Positions 48,830-58,439 of a DNA stretch of 64,000 nucleotides are shown in pieces. Numbering within the stretch: the stretch's first letter is position 1; each line of letters starts with the position of its first letter. The notes under the pieces are model-generated. The model was given only the letters and a program-made list of their open reading frames with translations, searched no databases and was not told where the DNA came from. The stretch is from contig NZ_AP022619.1 of assembly GCF_010731655.1 (NCBI RefSeq), positions 372,001 through 436,000 on the forward strand, given 5' to 3'. The translations under genes and the position numbers were made by a program. The stretch comes from Mycobacterium paraseoulense. Lineage in GTDB: Bacteria > Actinomycetota > Actinomycetes > Mycobacteriales > Mycobacteriaceae.

Positions 48830-49185
48830 TAATTCGCGGTGCGACGCTGGCGCTGGGTCGCGGCCAGGAAGTCGACCCAGGACACCACCTCGGAGTGCTG
48901 CCTGAGCAGGGCACGCCGCTGGCGTTCGGTCATCCCGCCCCAGACGCCCCACTCGACCCGGTTGTCGAGGGCATCGGCGCCGCACTCCAGGATCACCGGG
49001 CAGTGCCGGCAGATGGTTGCGGCTTTCCGCTGAGCGGCGCCGCGGACGAACAATCCGTCCGGGTCGCCGGTCCGACAGAGGGCTTGAGAAACCCAGTCAG
49101 CGCGATCCTCGTGCTTGACACTGCGGAGATGGTTGTGCAGTGGGCTCTCGGCGCCACTTTGTGCGGTGATTCGGGTAGCTAACAC
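48829..49185 (-). CDS. WhiB-family Fe-S transcriptional regulator, WhiB4-like paralogue
   Basis: 118-residue Wbl protein. Four cluster cysteines are C37, C59, C62 and C68, and the GVWGG turn is at 80-84, followed by the basic helix TERQRRALLRQH. Length and cysteine spacing match WhiB4, and the core ALCRTGDPDGLFVRGAAQRK is very close to it. Established knowledge: WhiB4 is an O2/NO-responsive redox regulator. The GTG at 49185 is chosen because GGGGGGAG precedes it; a longer frame to 49326 adds an unusual N-terminus. M. tuberculosis has no whiB here, so this is probably an extra paralogue. Confidence 0.88.
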   Translation of the reverse strand: MLATRITAQSGAESPLHNHLRSVKHEDRADWVSQALCRTGDPDGLFVRGAAQRKAATICRHCPVILECGADALDNRVEWGVWGGMTERQRRALLRQHSEVVSWVDFLAATQRQRRTAN

Positions 49186-49449
49186 CGCTCCCCCCTTCAC
49201 TCCGGCCGCTGAGGACCGGTTTCGATATTTTCCGTGACTTCCCTCCGGCTGAGCCCGTACAAACCCGAGGCCAATGTTGCGACGGTATGAAACGCCGCCG
49301 GGCAAACGTAGGGGCTTTGGTCGCAAGCATCCGGGGACTTTGGTTCATGGACCTCGCAGCATCGGTGCCGGCGCGGGCCCGCGCTTCGGGATCGCGGTCG
49401 ATCGGGGAGAAGTCGCCCGATCGGGCGCCGTCGATGACAATGGCGGTCG

Positions 49450-50541
49450 ATGTTGAGACGGGTGTCGTGGACCGCGGTCGTGCCGTTGCTTGCCGTCGGC
49501 GTGCTGGCGGTGATCTGGGGCGAGCCGCTCGGGCCGGCATTGGCCGCGCTGGCGGCGGCATTTCTCATCGGCGCCGTGCTGGCCGCGGTGCATCACGCGG
49601 AGGTGGTCGCGGCCCGGGTCGGCGAGCCATTCGGGTCGCTGGTACTGGCGGCCGCGGTGACGGTGATCGAGGTGGCCCTGATCGTCGAGCTGATGGCGTC
49701 GGGAGGCAACGAGGCCGCGACACTGGCCCGGGACACCGTTTTCGCCGCGGTGATGATCACCACCAACGGCATAGCCGGTCTGTCGCTGCTGCTGGGTTCC
49801 CGGCGCTACGGCGTCACGCTGTTCAACGCCGAGGGCACGGGCGCCGCGCTGGCGACCCTCACCACCCTGGCGACGCTGAGCCTGGTGCTGCCCGCGTTCA
49901 CGACCAGCGGCCTGGGCAAGGAGTTCTCGCCCGGACAGCTCGCGTTCGCGGCGGTCGCCTCGCTGCTGCTCTACCTGGTCTTCGTCTTCACGCAGACGGT
50001 GCGGCACCGCGACTTCTTCCTGCCGGTCGCGCAGAAGGGCCAGAAGCGGCTGTTCGAGGACGAGAGCCACGCGGAGCCGCCGAGTCGCGGCGCGGCGCTG
50101 GGCAGCCTGGGACTGCTGCTGGTCGCCCTGCTCGCGGTGGTGGGGCTGGCCGAGGAGGAGTCGCCGGCCGTCGAGAGCGCGGTGACGGCGGCGGGATTCC
50201 CGCAGTCCTTCGTCGGCGTCGTCATCGCCTCGTTGGTGCTGCTGCCGGAGACCCTTGCCGCGGTCCGTGCGTCGCGGCAGGGCCGCATCCAGATCAGCCT
50301 GAACCTGGCCTACGGCTCGGCGCTGGCGAGCATCGGGCTGACCATCCCCGCGATCGCGCTGGCGTCGATCTGGCTGAAGGGCCCGCTGGCGCTCGGCCTG
50401 GGCGCCATCCAATTGGTGTTACTGGCGCTGACCGTCGTGATCAGCATGCTGACGGTGGTGCCCGGCCGGGCCACCCGGCTGCAGGGCGAGCTGCACCTGG
50501 TGCTGCTCGCCGCCTACGTGTTTCTGGCGATCAGCCCCTGA
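49450..50541 (+). CDS. chaA: calcium/proton (CaCA-family) antiporter ChaA
   Basis: 363-residue integral membrane antiporter. About eleven hydrophobic segments are visible. The two inverted alpha-repeats are GEPFGSLVLAAAVTVIEVAL (acidic residue E in the membrane) and FVGVVIASLVLLPETLAAVRASR, each carrying the essential glutamate. Family knowledge: CaCA proteins exchange Ca2+, Na+ or K+ for H+. Same position as Rv1607. The ATG at 49450 gives the family length. The 264 bases upstream are shared with divergent whiB and hold no other gene that I can support. Confidence 0.92.
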   Translation: MLRRVSWTAVVPLLAVGVLAVIWGEPLGPALAALAAAFLIGAVLAAVHHAEVVAARVGEPFGSLVLAAAVTVIEVALIVELMASGGNEAATLARDTVFAAVMITTNGIAGLSLLLGSRRYGVTLFNAEGTGAALATLTTLATLSLVLPAFTTSGLGKEFSPGQLAFAAVASLLLYLVFVFTQTVRHRDFFLPVAQKGQKRLFEDESHAEPPSRGAALGSLGLLLVALLAVVGLAEEESPAVESAVTAAGFPQSFVGVVIASLVLLPETLAAVRASRQGRIQISLNLAYGSALASIGLTIPAIALASIWLKGPLALGLGAIQLVLLALTVVISMLTVVPGRATRLQGELHLVLLAAYVFLAISP

Positions 50542-50544
50542 CGC

Positions 50545-51000
50545 TCAGCGGGCGCGCAGCGTCTCCAGCGCCTTGTCCGCGTGGGTGTCCATGTTGAATT
50601 CGCTGGAAATCACGTTGAGCACCGTGCGATCGGTGTCGATGACGAACGTGGTGCGCTTGACCGGCATCAGCTTGCCGAGCAGGCCGCGCTTGACGCCGAA
50701 CTGCGCGGCGACGGCGCCGTCGGTGTCCGACAGCAGGGGATAGTCGAACTTCTGCATGTCGGCGAACTTGGCCTGCTTCTGCACGGGATCGGCGCTGATA
50801 CCGACCCGGTTGGCGCCGGCGGCCGCGAATTCCGCGGCCAGGTCCCGGAAGTGGCAGGCCTCCTTGGTGCAGCCCGGCGTCATCGCGGCGGGGTAGAAGA
50901 ACAGCACCACGGGGCCGCCCGAGAGCAGCTCGCTGAGTCTGCGTGGCGTGCCCGTCTGATCGGGAAGTTCGAAGTCCGCGACGGTGTCACCGGGTTTCAT
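50545..51000 (-). CDS. bcpB: peroxiredoxin BcpB (bacterioferritin comigratory protein family)
   Basis: 151-residue thioredoxin-fold peroxidase. The peroxidatic cysteine is C44 in [10 protein letters not shown] and the resolving cysteine C49 is five residues later, the alpha-helical BCP arrangement. It reduces hydroperoxides with thioredoxin. Convergent with chaA (3 bases apart) and divergent from trpE, sharing a 50-base intergenic region with a perfect palindrome. Confidence 0.93.
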   Translation of the reverse strand: MKPGDTVADFELPDQTGTPRRLSELLSGGPVVLFFYPAAMTPGCTKEACHFRDLAAEFAAAGANRVGISADPVQKQAKFADMQKFDYPLLSDTDGAVAAQFGVKRGLLGKLMPVKRTTFVIDTDRTVLNVISSEFNMDTHADKALETLRAR

Positions 51001-51017
51001 GGTCGACACGCTACGCC

Positions 51018-51033
51018 CGGGCTGATCAGCCCG
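51018..51033. promoter_or_regulatory. perfect 16-bp palindrome between bcpB and trpE
   Basis: CGGGCTGATCAGCCCG is fully self-complementary and sits 18 bases from each of the two divergent starts. It may be an operator for one or both genes. No Trp-rich leader peptide or attenuator is visible before trpE. Confidence 0.45.
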
Positions 51034-51050
51034 TCTGCGAGGATGGTTCG

Positions 51051-52589
51051 GTGCACGCCCACCTCGCCGCGACGACCTCACGAGAGGACTTCCGCCAGCT
51101 CGCAGCCGAGCACCGCGTGGTTCCGGTGACCCGTAAGGTGCTGGCCGACAGCGAGACGCCGCTGTCGGCCTACCGCAAGCTCGCCGCCAACCGCCCGGGT
51201 ACCTTCCTGCTGGAATCCGCCGAGCACGGGCGGTCCTGGTCGCGGTGGTCGTTCATCGGCGCGGGCGCACCCTCGGCCCTGACCGTCCGCGACGGCGAAG
51301 CGGTCTGGCTGGGGACCGTGCCGCAGGACGCGCCCACCGGGGGCGACCCGCTGCACGCCCTGCGGGCCACCCTCGAGCTGCTGGCCACCGGCACCCTGCC
51401 CGGCCTGCCGCCGCTGTCCGGCGGCATGGTCGGCCTGTTCGCCTACGACATGGTGCGGCGCCTGGAACGCCTGCCCGAACTGGCCGTCGACGACCTGCAC
51501 CTGCCGGACATGCTGCTGCTGCTGGCCACCGACGTGGCGGCGGTCGACCACCACGAGGGCACCATCACGCTGATCGCCAACGCGGTGAACTGGAACGGCA
51601 CCGACGAGAGGGTCGACGAGGCCTACGACGACGCGGTCGCCCGCCTCGACGTGATGACCTCGGCGCTCGGCCAGCCGCTGCCGTCGGCGGTCGCCACGTT
51701 CGACCGGCCCGAGCCGCGGTACCGCGCGCAGCGCACCGTCGAGGAGTACGGCAAGATCGTCGACTACCTCGTGGACCAGATCGCCGCCGGTGAGGCCTTC
51801 CAGGTCGTGCCGTCCCAGCGCTTCGAGATGGACACCGCTGTCGATCCGATCGACGTGTACCGGATGCTGCGGGTCACCAACCCGAGCCCCTACATGTATC
51901 TGCTGCATGTCCCGAACGGCACTGGGGGAACCGACTTTTCGGTCGTCGGATCCAGCCCCGAGGCGCTGGTCACCGTCCACGACGGCTGGGCGACGACGCA
52001 CCCGATCGCTGGCACCCGGTGGCGTGGGCAGACCGACGAAGAGGATCAGCTGCTGGAAAAGGAACTGCTGGCCGACGAGAAGGAGCGCGCCGAGCACCTG
52101 ATGCTCGTCGACCTGGGTCGCAACGACCTGGGCCGGGTCTGCGCGCCGGGCACGGTGCGCGTCGAGGATTACAGCCACATCGAGCGCTACAGCCACGTCA
52201 TGCACCTGGTGTCGACGGTGACCGGGATGCTCGCCGAGGGCCGGACCGCCCTGGACGCGGTGACGGCCTGCTTCCCGGCCGGGACGCTGTCGGGCGCGCC
52301 GAAGGTGCGGGCGATGGAGCTCATCGAGGAGGTGGAGAAGACGCGGCGCGGACTCTACGGCGGCGTCGTCGGCTACCTCGACTTCGCCGGCAACGCCGAT
52401 TTCGCGATCGCCATCCGGACCGCGCTGATGCGCGACGGCACCGCCTATGTGCAGGCCGGTGGCGGGGTGGTGGCCGACTCGAACGGTCCCTACGAGTACA
52501 CCGAGGCTTCCAACAAGGCGCGCGCGGTGCTCAACGCGATCGCCGCCGCCGAGACCCTGACCGCCCCCGAGGCCGACCGCCGTGTCTGA
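51051..52589 (+). CDS. trpE: anthranilate synthase component I
   Basis: 512-residue chorismate-utilising enzyme forming anthranilate, the first step of tryptophan synthesis. The N-terminal regulatory region includes [18 protein letters not shown] (tryptophan-binding LLES). The catalytic part has [32 protein letters not shown] and [18 protein letters not shown]. The GTG at 51051 gives the same N-terminus as the tuberculosis protein. The glutaminase subunit (trpG) is not in this window. It heads the trp operon. Confidence 0.97.
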   Translation: MHAHLAATTSREDFRQLAAEHRVVPVTRKVLADSETPLSAYRKLAANRPGTFLLESAEHGRSWSRWSFIGAGAPSALTVRDGEAVWLGTVPQDAPTGGDPLHALRATLELLATGTLPGLPPLSGGMVGLFAYDMVRRLERLPELAVDDLHLPDMLLLLATDVAAVDHHEGTITLIANAVNWNGTDERVDEAYDDAVARLDVMTSALGQPLPSAVATFDRPEPRYRAQRTVEEYGKIVDYLVDQIAAGEAFQVVPSQRFEMDTAVDPIDVYRMLRVTNPSPYMYLLHVPNGTGGTDFSVVGSSPEALVTVHDGWATTHPIAGTRWRGQTDEEDQLLEKELLADEKERAEHLMLVDLGRNDLGRVCAPGTVRVEDYSHIERYSHVMHLVSTVTGMLAEGRTALDAVTACFPAGTLSGAPKVRAMELIEEVEKTRRGLYGGVVGYLDFAGNADFAIAIRTALMRDGTAYVQAGGGVVADSNGPYEYTEASNKARAVLNAIAAAETLTAPEADRRV

Positions 52590-53262
52590 GGCCCGGCCCA
52601 ACCGGCTGGTCGTCGGGGTGGCCCAGGTGTTGCTGGTGGCATCCGCGGCGGCGCTGTGGGCGGCGTCCCGGCTGCCGTGGGTGGTGATCCGGTCGTTCGA
52701 CGGGTTGGGTCCGCCCCGCGAGGTGACGCTGTCCGGCGCGTCGTGGTCCACGGCCCTGTTGCCGTTGGCGGTGCTCATGCTGGCGACGGCCGTGGCGGCG
52801 ATCGCGGTGCGCGGCTGGCCGTTGCGGGTGCTGGCGGGGTTGCTGGCGGTGGCCAGCCTGGCCGTCGGATACCTCGGCGTCAGCCTGTGGGTGCTCCCGG
52901 ACGTCGCCGTACGCGGGGCCGACCTGGCGCACGTCGCGGTGATGACGCTGGTCGGCAGCGAACGGCGCTACGTCGGCGCCGGCATCGCGGTCGGCGCGGC
53001 GGCGTGCACCCTGATCGCGGCCGTCCTGTTGCTGCGGTCGGCCGGCGATTCGGGGTCGGCGCGGCTGAGCGCGGAAAAGTATGCGGCGCCGGCGACGCGC
53101 CGCTCGAATGCGCTACGCGACGACGCCGATGGCGCGATGCTGGAGAAGCCGGAGACGCCGGAAATGTCGGAGCGGATGATCTGGGACGCGCTTGACGAGG
53201 GCTGCGACCCAACGCGGGACCCGACCGATCGGCCCCGCGACTCGGACACCGAGGGTCGGTGA
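52582..53262 (+). CDS. Trp-operon-associated membrane protein (Rv1610-like, TIGR02234)
   Basis: 226-residue membrane protein with four hydrophobic segments (about 10-28, 54-74, 80-102 and 132-150), with the conserved ASRLPWVVI at the end of the first. The cytoplasmic tail (155-226) is charged. The GTG start overlaps trpE by eight bases. Family knowledge: it is found inside actinobacterial trp operons; its role is unknown, with tryptophan transport or export a possible guess. Confidence 0.88.
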   Translation: MSEARPNRLVVGVAQVLLVASAAALWAASRLPWVVIRSFDGLGPPREVTLSGASWSTALLPLAVLMLATAVAAIAVRGWPLRVLAGLLAVASLAVGYLGVSLWVLPDVAVRGADLAHVAVMTLVGSERRYVGAGIAVGAAACTLIAAVLLLRSAGDSGSARLSAEKYAAPATRRSNALRDDADGAMLEKPETPEMSERMIWDALDEGCDPTRDPTDRPRDSDTEGR

Positions 53263-53375
53263 CGGGCCGCGAGCCGAGGGCCGCTACCCTTCATTCACGT
53301 CGTCGCGATCGGCTCGGATTTGTCAGGTTGGCCGTGGGATGACGATGTGTGACAGCGCGAAGGGAAGCAACAGGC

Positions 53376-54194
53376 ATGAGTCCGGCTACCGTGCTTGACT
53401 CCATCCTCGAGGGAGTCCGGGCCGACGTTGCCGCGCGCGAAGCCCTCATCAGCTTGTCCGAAATCAAGGCCGCCGCCGCCGCCGCGCCGCCACCGCGTGA
53501 CGTGATGGCCGCCCTGCGCGAGCCCGGCATCGGCGTCATCGCCGAGGTCAAGCGCGCCAGCCCGTCGGCGGGTTCCCTGGCCACCATTGCGGATCCGGCA
53601 AAACTGGCCCGGGCGTACGAGGATGGCGGGGCCCGGATCATCAGCGTTTTGACCGAGGAGCGACGGTTTCACGGGTCGCTCGACGACCTCGACGCGGTCC
53701 GGGCCGCGGTCTCGATACCGGTGTTGCGCAAAGACTTTGTCGTGCAGCCGTATCAGATCCACGAAGCCCGCGCGCACGGCGCCGACATGCTGCTGCTCAT
53801 CGTCGCCGCGCTGGACCAGTCGGCCCTGGTGTCGATGCTGGACCGCACCGAATCACTGGGGATGACGGCCCTGGTCGAGGTGCACACCGAGCAGGAGGCC
53901 GACCGGGCGCTGAAGGCGGGGGCCAACGTAATCGGGGTCAACGCACGCGATCTCGCCACGCTGGAGGTCGACCGGGATTGCTTCGCGCGCATCGCCCCCG
54001 GGCTGCCCAGCAAGGTGATCAGGATCGCCGAGTCCGGTGTCCGTGGCACCGGGGATCTGTTGGCGTATGCCGGCGCCGGTGCGGACGCCGTGTTGGTCGG
54101 TGAGGGTCTGGTCAAAAGCGGTGACCCGCGCGCCGCGGTCGCGGACCTGGTCACCGCCGGTACCCACCCGTCCTGTCCGAAACCGTCTCGCTAG
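53376..54194 (+). CDS. trpC: indole-3-glycerol phosphate synthase
   Basis: 272-residue (beta/alpha)8 enzyme that closes the indole ring. [12 protein letters not shown] (catalytic glutamate and lysine), [35 protein letters not shown] and IAESGVRG are intact. It is not fused to trpF, which is absent here (see hisA). AAGGGAAG precedes the ATG at 53376. About 113 bases separate it from the upstream membrane protein gene; a secondary promoter there cannot be excluded. Confidence 0.97.
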   Translation: MSPATVLDSILEGVRADVAAREALISLSEIKAAAAAAPPPRDVMAALREPGIGVIAEVKRASPSAGSLATIADPAKLARAYEDGGARIISVLTEERRFHGSLDDLDAVRAAVSIPVLRKDFVVQPYQIHEARAHGADMLLLIVAALDQSALVSMLDRTESLGMTALVEVHTEQEADRALKAGANVIGVNARDLATLEVDRDCFARIAPGLPSKVIRIAESGVRGTGDLLAYAGAGADAVLVGEGLVKSGDPRAAVADLVTAGTHPSCPKPSR

Positions 54195-54268
54195 TCGTGA
54201 CGCCACTTGAAGAGCCCCGGCGCTGAAACGTTGAACCTCATGAGCCATCCCCGCGTAGAGCCTTGGTG

Positions 54269-55531
54269 ATGGTCAACCTGTCCCGCCCGGACCTTCCCCT
54301 TCCGAGTGCAGCCGTCGCCGAACCCACCCGCCACGAACCCGATGCGGGTGGCCATTTCGGTGTGTACGGCGGGCGCTACGTCGCGGAGGCGTTGATGGCG
54401 GTGATCGAAGAGGTCACCGCCGCCTACGAGAAGGAACGCATCAACCCCGATTTCCTGGACACCCTGGACGACCTGCAGGCCAACTACGCCGGCCGGCCGT
54501 CGCCGCTGTACGAGGCCACCCGGCTGTCCGGGCATGCGGGCTCGGCGCGGATCTTTCTCAAGCGAGAGGACCTGAACCACACCGGTTCTCACAAGATCAA
54601 CAACGTCCTCGGTCAGGCGTTGCTGGCGAAGAGAATGGGCAAGACCCGGGTCATCGCCGAGACGGGCGCCGGTCAGCACGGCGTCGCCACCGCCACCGCG
54701 TGCGCCCTGCTCGGGCTGGAGTGTGTCATCTACATGGGCGCCGTGGACACCGCGCGCCAGGCGCTCAACGTGGCGCGGATGCGGCTGCTGGGCGCCGAGG
54801 TGGTGTCCGTCCAGAGCGGCTCGAAAACACTCAAAGACGCCATCAACGAGGCGTTTCGCGACTGGGTTACCAACGCCGAGCGCACCTACTACTGCTTCGG
54901 CACCGCGGCGGGCCCGCATCCCTTTCCGGCGATGGTGCGCGATTTTCAGCGGATCATCGGGTTGGAGGCGCGCGTGCAGATCCAGGCCCAGGCGGGCCGG
55001 TTACCCGACGCGGTCGTGGCCTGTGTCGGTGGGGGATCCAACGCCATCGGCATCTTCCATCCGTTCATCGACGATCCGGGGGTGCGACTGGTCGGCTTCG
55101 AGGCGGCCGGCGACGGCGTCGAAACCGGAAGGCACGCCGCGACATTCGCCGGCGGCTCACCAGGCGCCTTTCAGGGGTCGTTCTCCTACCTGCTGCAGGA
55201 CGAGGACGGCCAGACCATCGAATCACATTCGATCTCAGCGGGTTTGGACTACCCGGGGGTGGGCCCCGAGCACGCGTATCTGAAGGAGATCGGGCGTGCC
55301 GAATACCGGCCGATCACCGACGCCGAGGCGATGGATGCGTTCGCGCTGCTCTGCCGCACCGAGGGCATCATCCCGGCCATCGAATCGGCGCACGCCGTCG
55401 CGGGCGCGGTCAAGCTGGGCCACGAGATGGGGCAGGGCGCCGTCATCGTGGTGAACCTGTCGGGCCGGGGTGACAAGGACGTCGAGACGGCCGCGAAATG
55501 GTTCGGCCTGATGGGGCCCGGCGAGCGATGA
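54269..55531 (+). CDS. trpB: tryptophan synthase beta subunit
   Basis: 420-residue PLP enzyme joining indole and serine. The Schiff-base lysine is K109 in [23 protein letters not shown] and [10 protein letters not shown] bind the cofactor. The N-terminus is a little longer than in M. tuberculosis. TTG (54263) and GTG (54266, out of this frame) also occur; ATG 54269 is preferred. It overlaps trpA by four bases. Confidence 0.96.
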   Translation: MVNLSRPDLPLPSAAVAEPTRHEPDAGGHFGVYGGRYVAEALMAVIEEVTAAYEKERINPDFLDTLDDLQANYAGRPSPLYEATRLSGHAGSARIFLKREDLNHTGSHKINNVLGQALLAKRMGKTRVIAETGAGQHGVATATACALLGLECVIYMGAVDTARQALNVARMRLLGAEVVSVQSGSKTLKDAINEAFRDWVTNAERTYYCFGTAAGPHPFPAMVRDFQRIIGLEARVQIQAQAGRLPDAVVACVGGGSNAIGIFHPFIDDPGVRLVGFEAAGDGVETGRHAATFAGGSPGAFQGSFSYLLQDEDGQTIESHSISAGLDYPGVGPEHAYLKEIGRAEYRPITDAEAMDAFALLCRTEGIIPAIESAHAVAGAVKLGHEMGQGAVIVVNLSGRGDKDVETAAKWFGLMGPGER

Positions 55532-56340
55532 CCGTGGAACAGAGGCAGGCCAGCAGGCTCGGGCCGGTCTTCGACGCGTGCCGCAAGGACAATCGCGCGG
55601 CGCTGATCGGCTACCTGCCCACCGGGTATCCCGACGTGCCGGCATCGGTCGACGGAATGCTCGCCCTGGTCGAATCCGGTTGTGACATCATCGAAGTCGG
55701 TGTGCCCTATTCGGATCCAGGCATGGACGGGCCGACCATCGCCCGGGCCACCGAGGTCGCGCTGCGAGGGGGAGTGCGGGTCCGGGACACGCTCGCCGCC
55801 GTCGAGGCGATCGGCGCGGCCGGGGGGCGCGCGGTGGTGATGACGTACTGGAACCCGGTGCTGCGCTACGGGGTCGACGCGTTCGCGCGGGATCTCGCGT
55901 CGGCCGGCGGGCACGGCCTCATCACTCCGGACCTCATCCCCGACGAGGCCGGGCAGTGGCTGGCGGCAGCGGAGGAGCATCGGTTGGATCGCATTTTCCT
56001 GGTCGCGCCGTCATCGACGCCGCAACGGTTGGCGATGACGGTCGAGGCATCGCGGGGATTCGTCTACGCTGCTTCCACGATGGGGGTAACCGGAGCGCGT
56101 GACGCGGTGTCGCAGGCGGCGCCCGAACTGGTGCAACGGGTGAAGGCGGTGTCGGACATACCCGTCGGCGTCGGCCTCGGCGTGCGCTCACGCGAGCAGG
56201 CGGCGCAGATCGGCAGTTACGCCGACGGCGTCATCGTCGGTTCGGCGCTGGTGTCGGCGCTCGGCGACGGCGGGTTGCCCGCGTTGCGGGCGCTGACCGA
56301 GGAACTGGCCGCCGGGGTTCGGCAGAGGGCGTCCGCCTGA
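55528..56340 (+). CDS. trpA: tryptophan synthase alpha subunit
   Basis: 270-residue (beta/alpha)8 lyase that cleaves indole-3-glycerol phosphate and channels indole to TrpB. Catalytic glutamate and aspartate are in [40 protein letters not shown] and [11 protein letters not shown] complete the family pattern. The ATG overlaps trpB (ATGA), and the stop overlaps the lgt ATG by one base, linking tryptophan genes to lgt. Confidence 0.97.
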   Translation: MTVEQRQASRLGPVFDACRKDNRAALIGYLPTGYPDVPASVDGMLALVESGCDIIEVGVPYSDPGMDGPTIARATEVALRGGVRVRDTLAAVEAIGAAGGRAVVMTYWNPVLRYGVDAFARDLASAGGHGLITPDLIPDEAGQWLAAAEEHRLDRIFLVAPSSTPQRLAMTVEASRGFVYAASTMGVTGARDAVSQAAPELVQRVKAVSDIPVGVGLGVRSREQAAQIGSYADGVIVGSALVSALGDGGLPALRALTEELAAGVRQRASA

Positions 56341-57905
56341 TGACGATGTTGCCGACATACTTTCCCAGCCCGTCCCAGGGTGTCTGGCACCTCGGACCGC
56401 TGCCGATTCGCGCCTACGCGTTGTTCATCATCACCGGCATCGTGGTGGCGCTGTTGCTCGGCGACCGGCGTTGGGAGGCCCGCGGCGGGCAGCGCGGGGT
56501 CATCTATGACATCGCGCTGTGGGTGGTGCCGTTCGGGCTGGTCGGCGGCCGGCTTTATCACCTGGCCACCGACTGGCGGACCTATTGGGGGCCGGGCGGC
56601 GCCGGGCTGAGCGCGGCGGTGCGCATTTGGGACGGCGGCCTGGGCATCTGGGGCGCGGTGGCCCTCGGTGGCGTCGGCGCTTGGATCGGTTGCCGGCGTC
56701 ACGGCATTCCACTGCCCGCCTTCGCCGACGCGATCGCGCCGGGAATCATTCTGGCGCAGGCCATCGGCCGGCTCGGCAACTACTTCAACCAGGAGCTCTA
56801 CGGCCGGGAGACCACGCTGCCGTGGGGTCTGGAAATCTTCTACCGGCGCGACCCGTCGGGATACATCGACCCGCATTCGCTGGACGGTGTCTCGACGGGC
56901 CAGGTGGCGCTCGTCGTCCAGCCGACGTTCCTCTACGAATTGATTTGGAACGTCCTGGTTTTCGCCCTCTTGATCTACGCGGACCGACGGTTCACGCTGG
57001 GCCACGGGCGGCTGTTCGCGCTGTATGTGGCCGCCTACTGCGTCGGGCGCTTCGGCGTCGAGCTGCTGCGCGACGACACCGCCACCCACATCGCGGGCAT
57101 CCGGATCAATTCGTTCACATCGACTTTCGTGTTCATCGGCGCCGTGGTGTACCTCATGGTGGCGCCGAAGGGGCGCGAGGACCCCGAGAGCCTGCGCGGC
57201 ACCGAGCAGCACGCCGAGGAGGAACCCGCGGAGGCGGTGCCGGCGGACGAGTCACCGACCGTCGCGGCTGAGGCGGCGACTGCGGTGGCCGCGGCGGGTA
57301 GCGGGGGAGACGACGATGAGCCCGCCGAGTCGGCTGAAGAGGATGGGGCTCCCCACGTAGACGAGCCCGAGACGGTCACAGCGGCCGCTGCGGACGAGCC
57401 CGACGCCGAATCCGAAGCCGAGGAGCCGGAAGGGGCCGAGCCCGAATCCGAAGCCGAGGAGCCGGACGGGGCCGAGCCCGAATCCGAAGCCGAAGAAGAG
57501 CCGGACGCGGAAGGGGCCGAGCCCGAAGCCGAATCCGAAGCCGAGGAGCCGGAAGAGGCCGAGCCCGAAGCCGAAGAAGAGCCGGACGCGGAAGGGGCCG
57601 AGCCCGAAGCCGAATCCGAAGCCGAGGAGCCGGAAGAGGCCGAGCCCGAAGCCGAAGAAGAGCCGGACGCGGAAGAGGCCGAGCCCGAAGCCGAATCCGA
57701 GGCCGAGGAGCCGGAAGAGGCCGAGCCCGAAGCCGAAGAAGAGCCGGACGCGGAAGCGGCCGAGGAGTCGGCGACCGAAGGCGAAGAGCCGGGCGATGAC
57801 TCCGAACCGGTGCAGGAGCCAGGCGAAAACGCTTCCGCCACCGAGGCGCAGACGCGAACCCGCGGTCGGTGGAGGCTGCGAAGGAACCGGTCGTCGAACC
57901 CCTGA
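56340..57905 (+). CDS. lgt: prolipoprotein diacylglyceryl transferase with long acidic C-terminal tail
   Basis: 521-residue membrane enzyme that transfers diacylglycerol to the lipobox cysteine of prolipoproteins. About seven membrane segments fill residues 15-275. RLYHLATDW and the signature GRLGNYFNQELYGRETTLPWG (split here as GRLGNYFNQELYG and the following ETTLPWG) carry the key H, R and N residues. From about 280 to the end the protein is a Glu/Pro/Ala tail, mostly tandem 27-residue repeats, ending in a basic patch (RGRWRLRRNR). Mycobacterial Lgt proteins have C-terminal extensions, but the repeat makes this one longer than the tuberculosis protein. Confidence 0.94.
   Translation: MTMLPTYFPSPSQGVWHLGPLPIRAYALFIITGIVVALLLGDRRWEARGGQRGVIYDIALWVVPFGLVGGRLYHLATDWRTYWGPGGAGLSAAVRIWDGGLGIWGAVALGGVGAWIGCRRHGIPLPAFADAIAPGIILAQAIGRLGNYFNQELYGRETTLPWGLEIFYRRDPSGYIDPHSLDGVSTGQVALVVQPTFLYELIWNVLVFALLIYADRRFTLGHGRLFALYVAAYCVGRFGVELLRDDTATHIAGIRINSFTSTFVFIGAVVYLMVAPKGREDPESLRGTEQHAEEEPAEAVPADESPTVAAEAATAVAAAGSGGDDDEPAESAEEDGAPHVDEPETVTAAAADEPDAESEAEEPEGAEPESEAEEPDGAEPESEAEEEPDAEGAEPEAESEAEEPEEAEPEAEEEPDAEGAEPEAESEAEEPEEAEPEAEEEPDAEEAEPEAESEAEEPEEAEPEAEEEPDAEAAEESATEGEEPGDDSEPVQEPGENASATEAQTRTRGRWRLRRNRSSNP
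57492..57764 (+). repeat. 81-bp in-frame tandem repeat (about 3.3 copies) in lgt
   Basis: Copies start at 57492, 57573 and 57654, with a partial fourth from 57735. Each encodes a 27-residue unit beginning EEEPDAEGAEPEAESEAEEP, with single changes (G to E, then G to A at the eighth residue). Because the period is a multiple of three, copy changes keep the frame. Shorter related units lie just upstream (57410-57491). Confidence 0.92.
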
Positions 57906-57933
57906 TGGCCGCGCGGTCTGGCATGCTGAACAC

Positions 57934-58374
57934 GTGACGCAGCCCAATCCCGCCGGACGAGCGGCAGACCAGTGTCACGGACCGCGGCGTCAGCGCCGGT
58001 ACGCCGCGGCCGGAACCGCGTTGGCGCTGGGCGGCGCACTCGGCTACGTAGGCCTGGTCGACCCGCACGACACGAATTCGCTGTATCCGCAGTGCCCCTT
58101 CAAGTGGCTCACCGGCTGGAACTGCCCGTTCTGCGGTGGTCTGCGCATGACGAACGACCTGCTGCACGGCGACCTACTCGCCGCCATCAACGACAACGTT
58201 CTCCTGCTCGTCGGCCTCCCGATGCTGGCCGGATGGTTGCTGATGCGCCGCCGCCGCGGCAAACCGGCGCCGTCGACGCCGGTTTGGCTGGCGATGGTGG
58301 TGGCCGTCATCGCATGGACGGTGCTGCGTAACCTGCCCGGCTTCCCGCTTTTTCCGGCGATTAACAGTGGTTAG
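57934..58374 (+). CDS. DUF2752 membrane protein (Rv1615/Rv1616-like)
   Basis: 146-residue protein with three hydrophobic segments. The DUF2752 core is CPFKWLTGWNCPFCGGLRMTNDLLHGDLLAAINDN, with three cysteines and a GGLR turn, followed by two membrane helices. Function unknown. The GTG at 57934 is 28 bases after lgt. M. tuberculosis has two small membrane genes between lgt and pykA; only one is seen here. Confidence 0.82.
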   Translation: MTQPNPAGRAADQCHGPRRQRRYAAAGTALALGGALGYVGLVDPHDTNSLYPQCPFKWLTGWNCPFCGGLRMTNDLLHGDLLAAINDNVLLLVGLPMLAGWLLMRRRRGKPAPSTPVWLAMVVAVIAWTVLRNLPGFPLFPAINSG

Positions 58375-58425
58375 GCGCCCAGAGCGCGAACCCCGTTCGG
58401 TCGGACCGGGCTGTCCCCACGCGAC

Positions 58426-58431
58426 TATGCT
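58426..58431 (+). promoter_or_regulatory. pyk: candidate -10 element of pyk
   Basis: TATGCT (TANNNT) ends 8 bases before the pyk GTG at 58440, predicting a leaderless transcript start at or next to the start codon. Confidence 0.45.
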
Positions 58432-58439
58432 GTGTCGGC

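Noticed and set aside
57410..57764. CRISPR-like regular repeats
   Set aside because: Repeats are contiguous, in frame and code for the Lgt tail; no spacers or cas genes.
57035..58039. Ser/Ala/Gly-rich antisense frame across the lgt repeat
   Set aside because: A mirror of the acidic tandem repeat in lgt; composition is purely repetitive and lgt is clearly the real gene.
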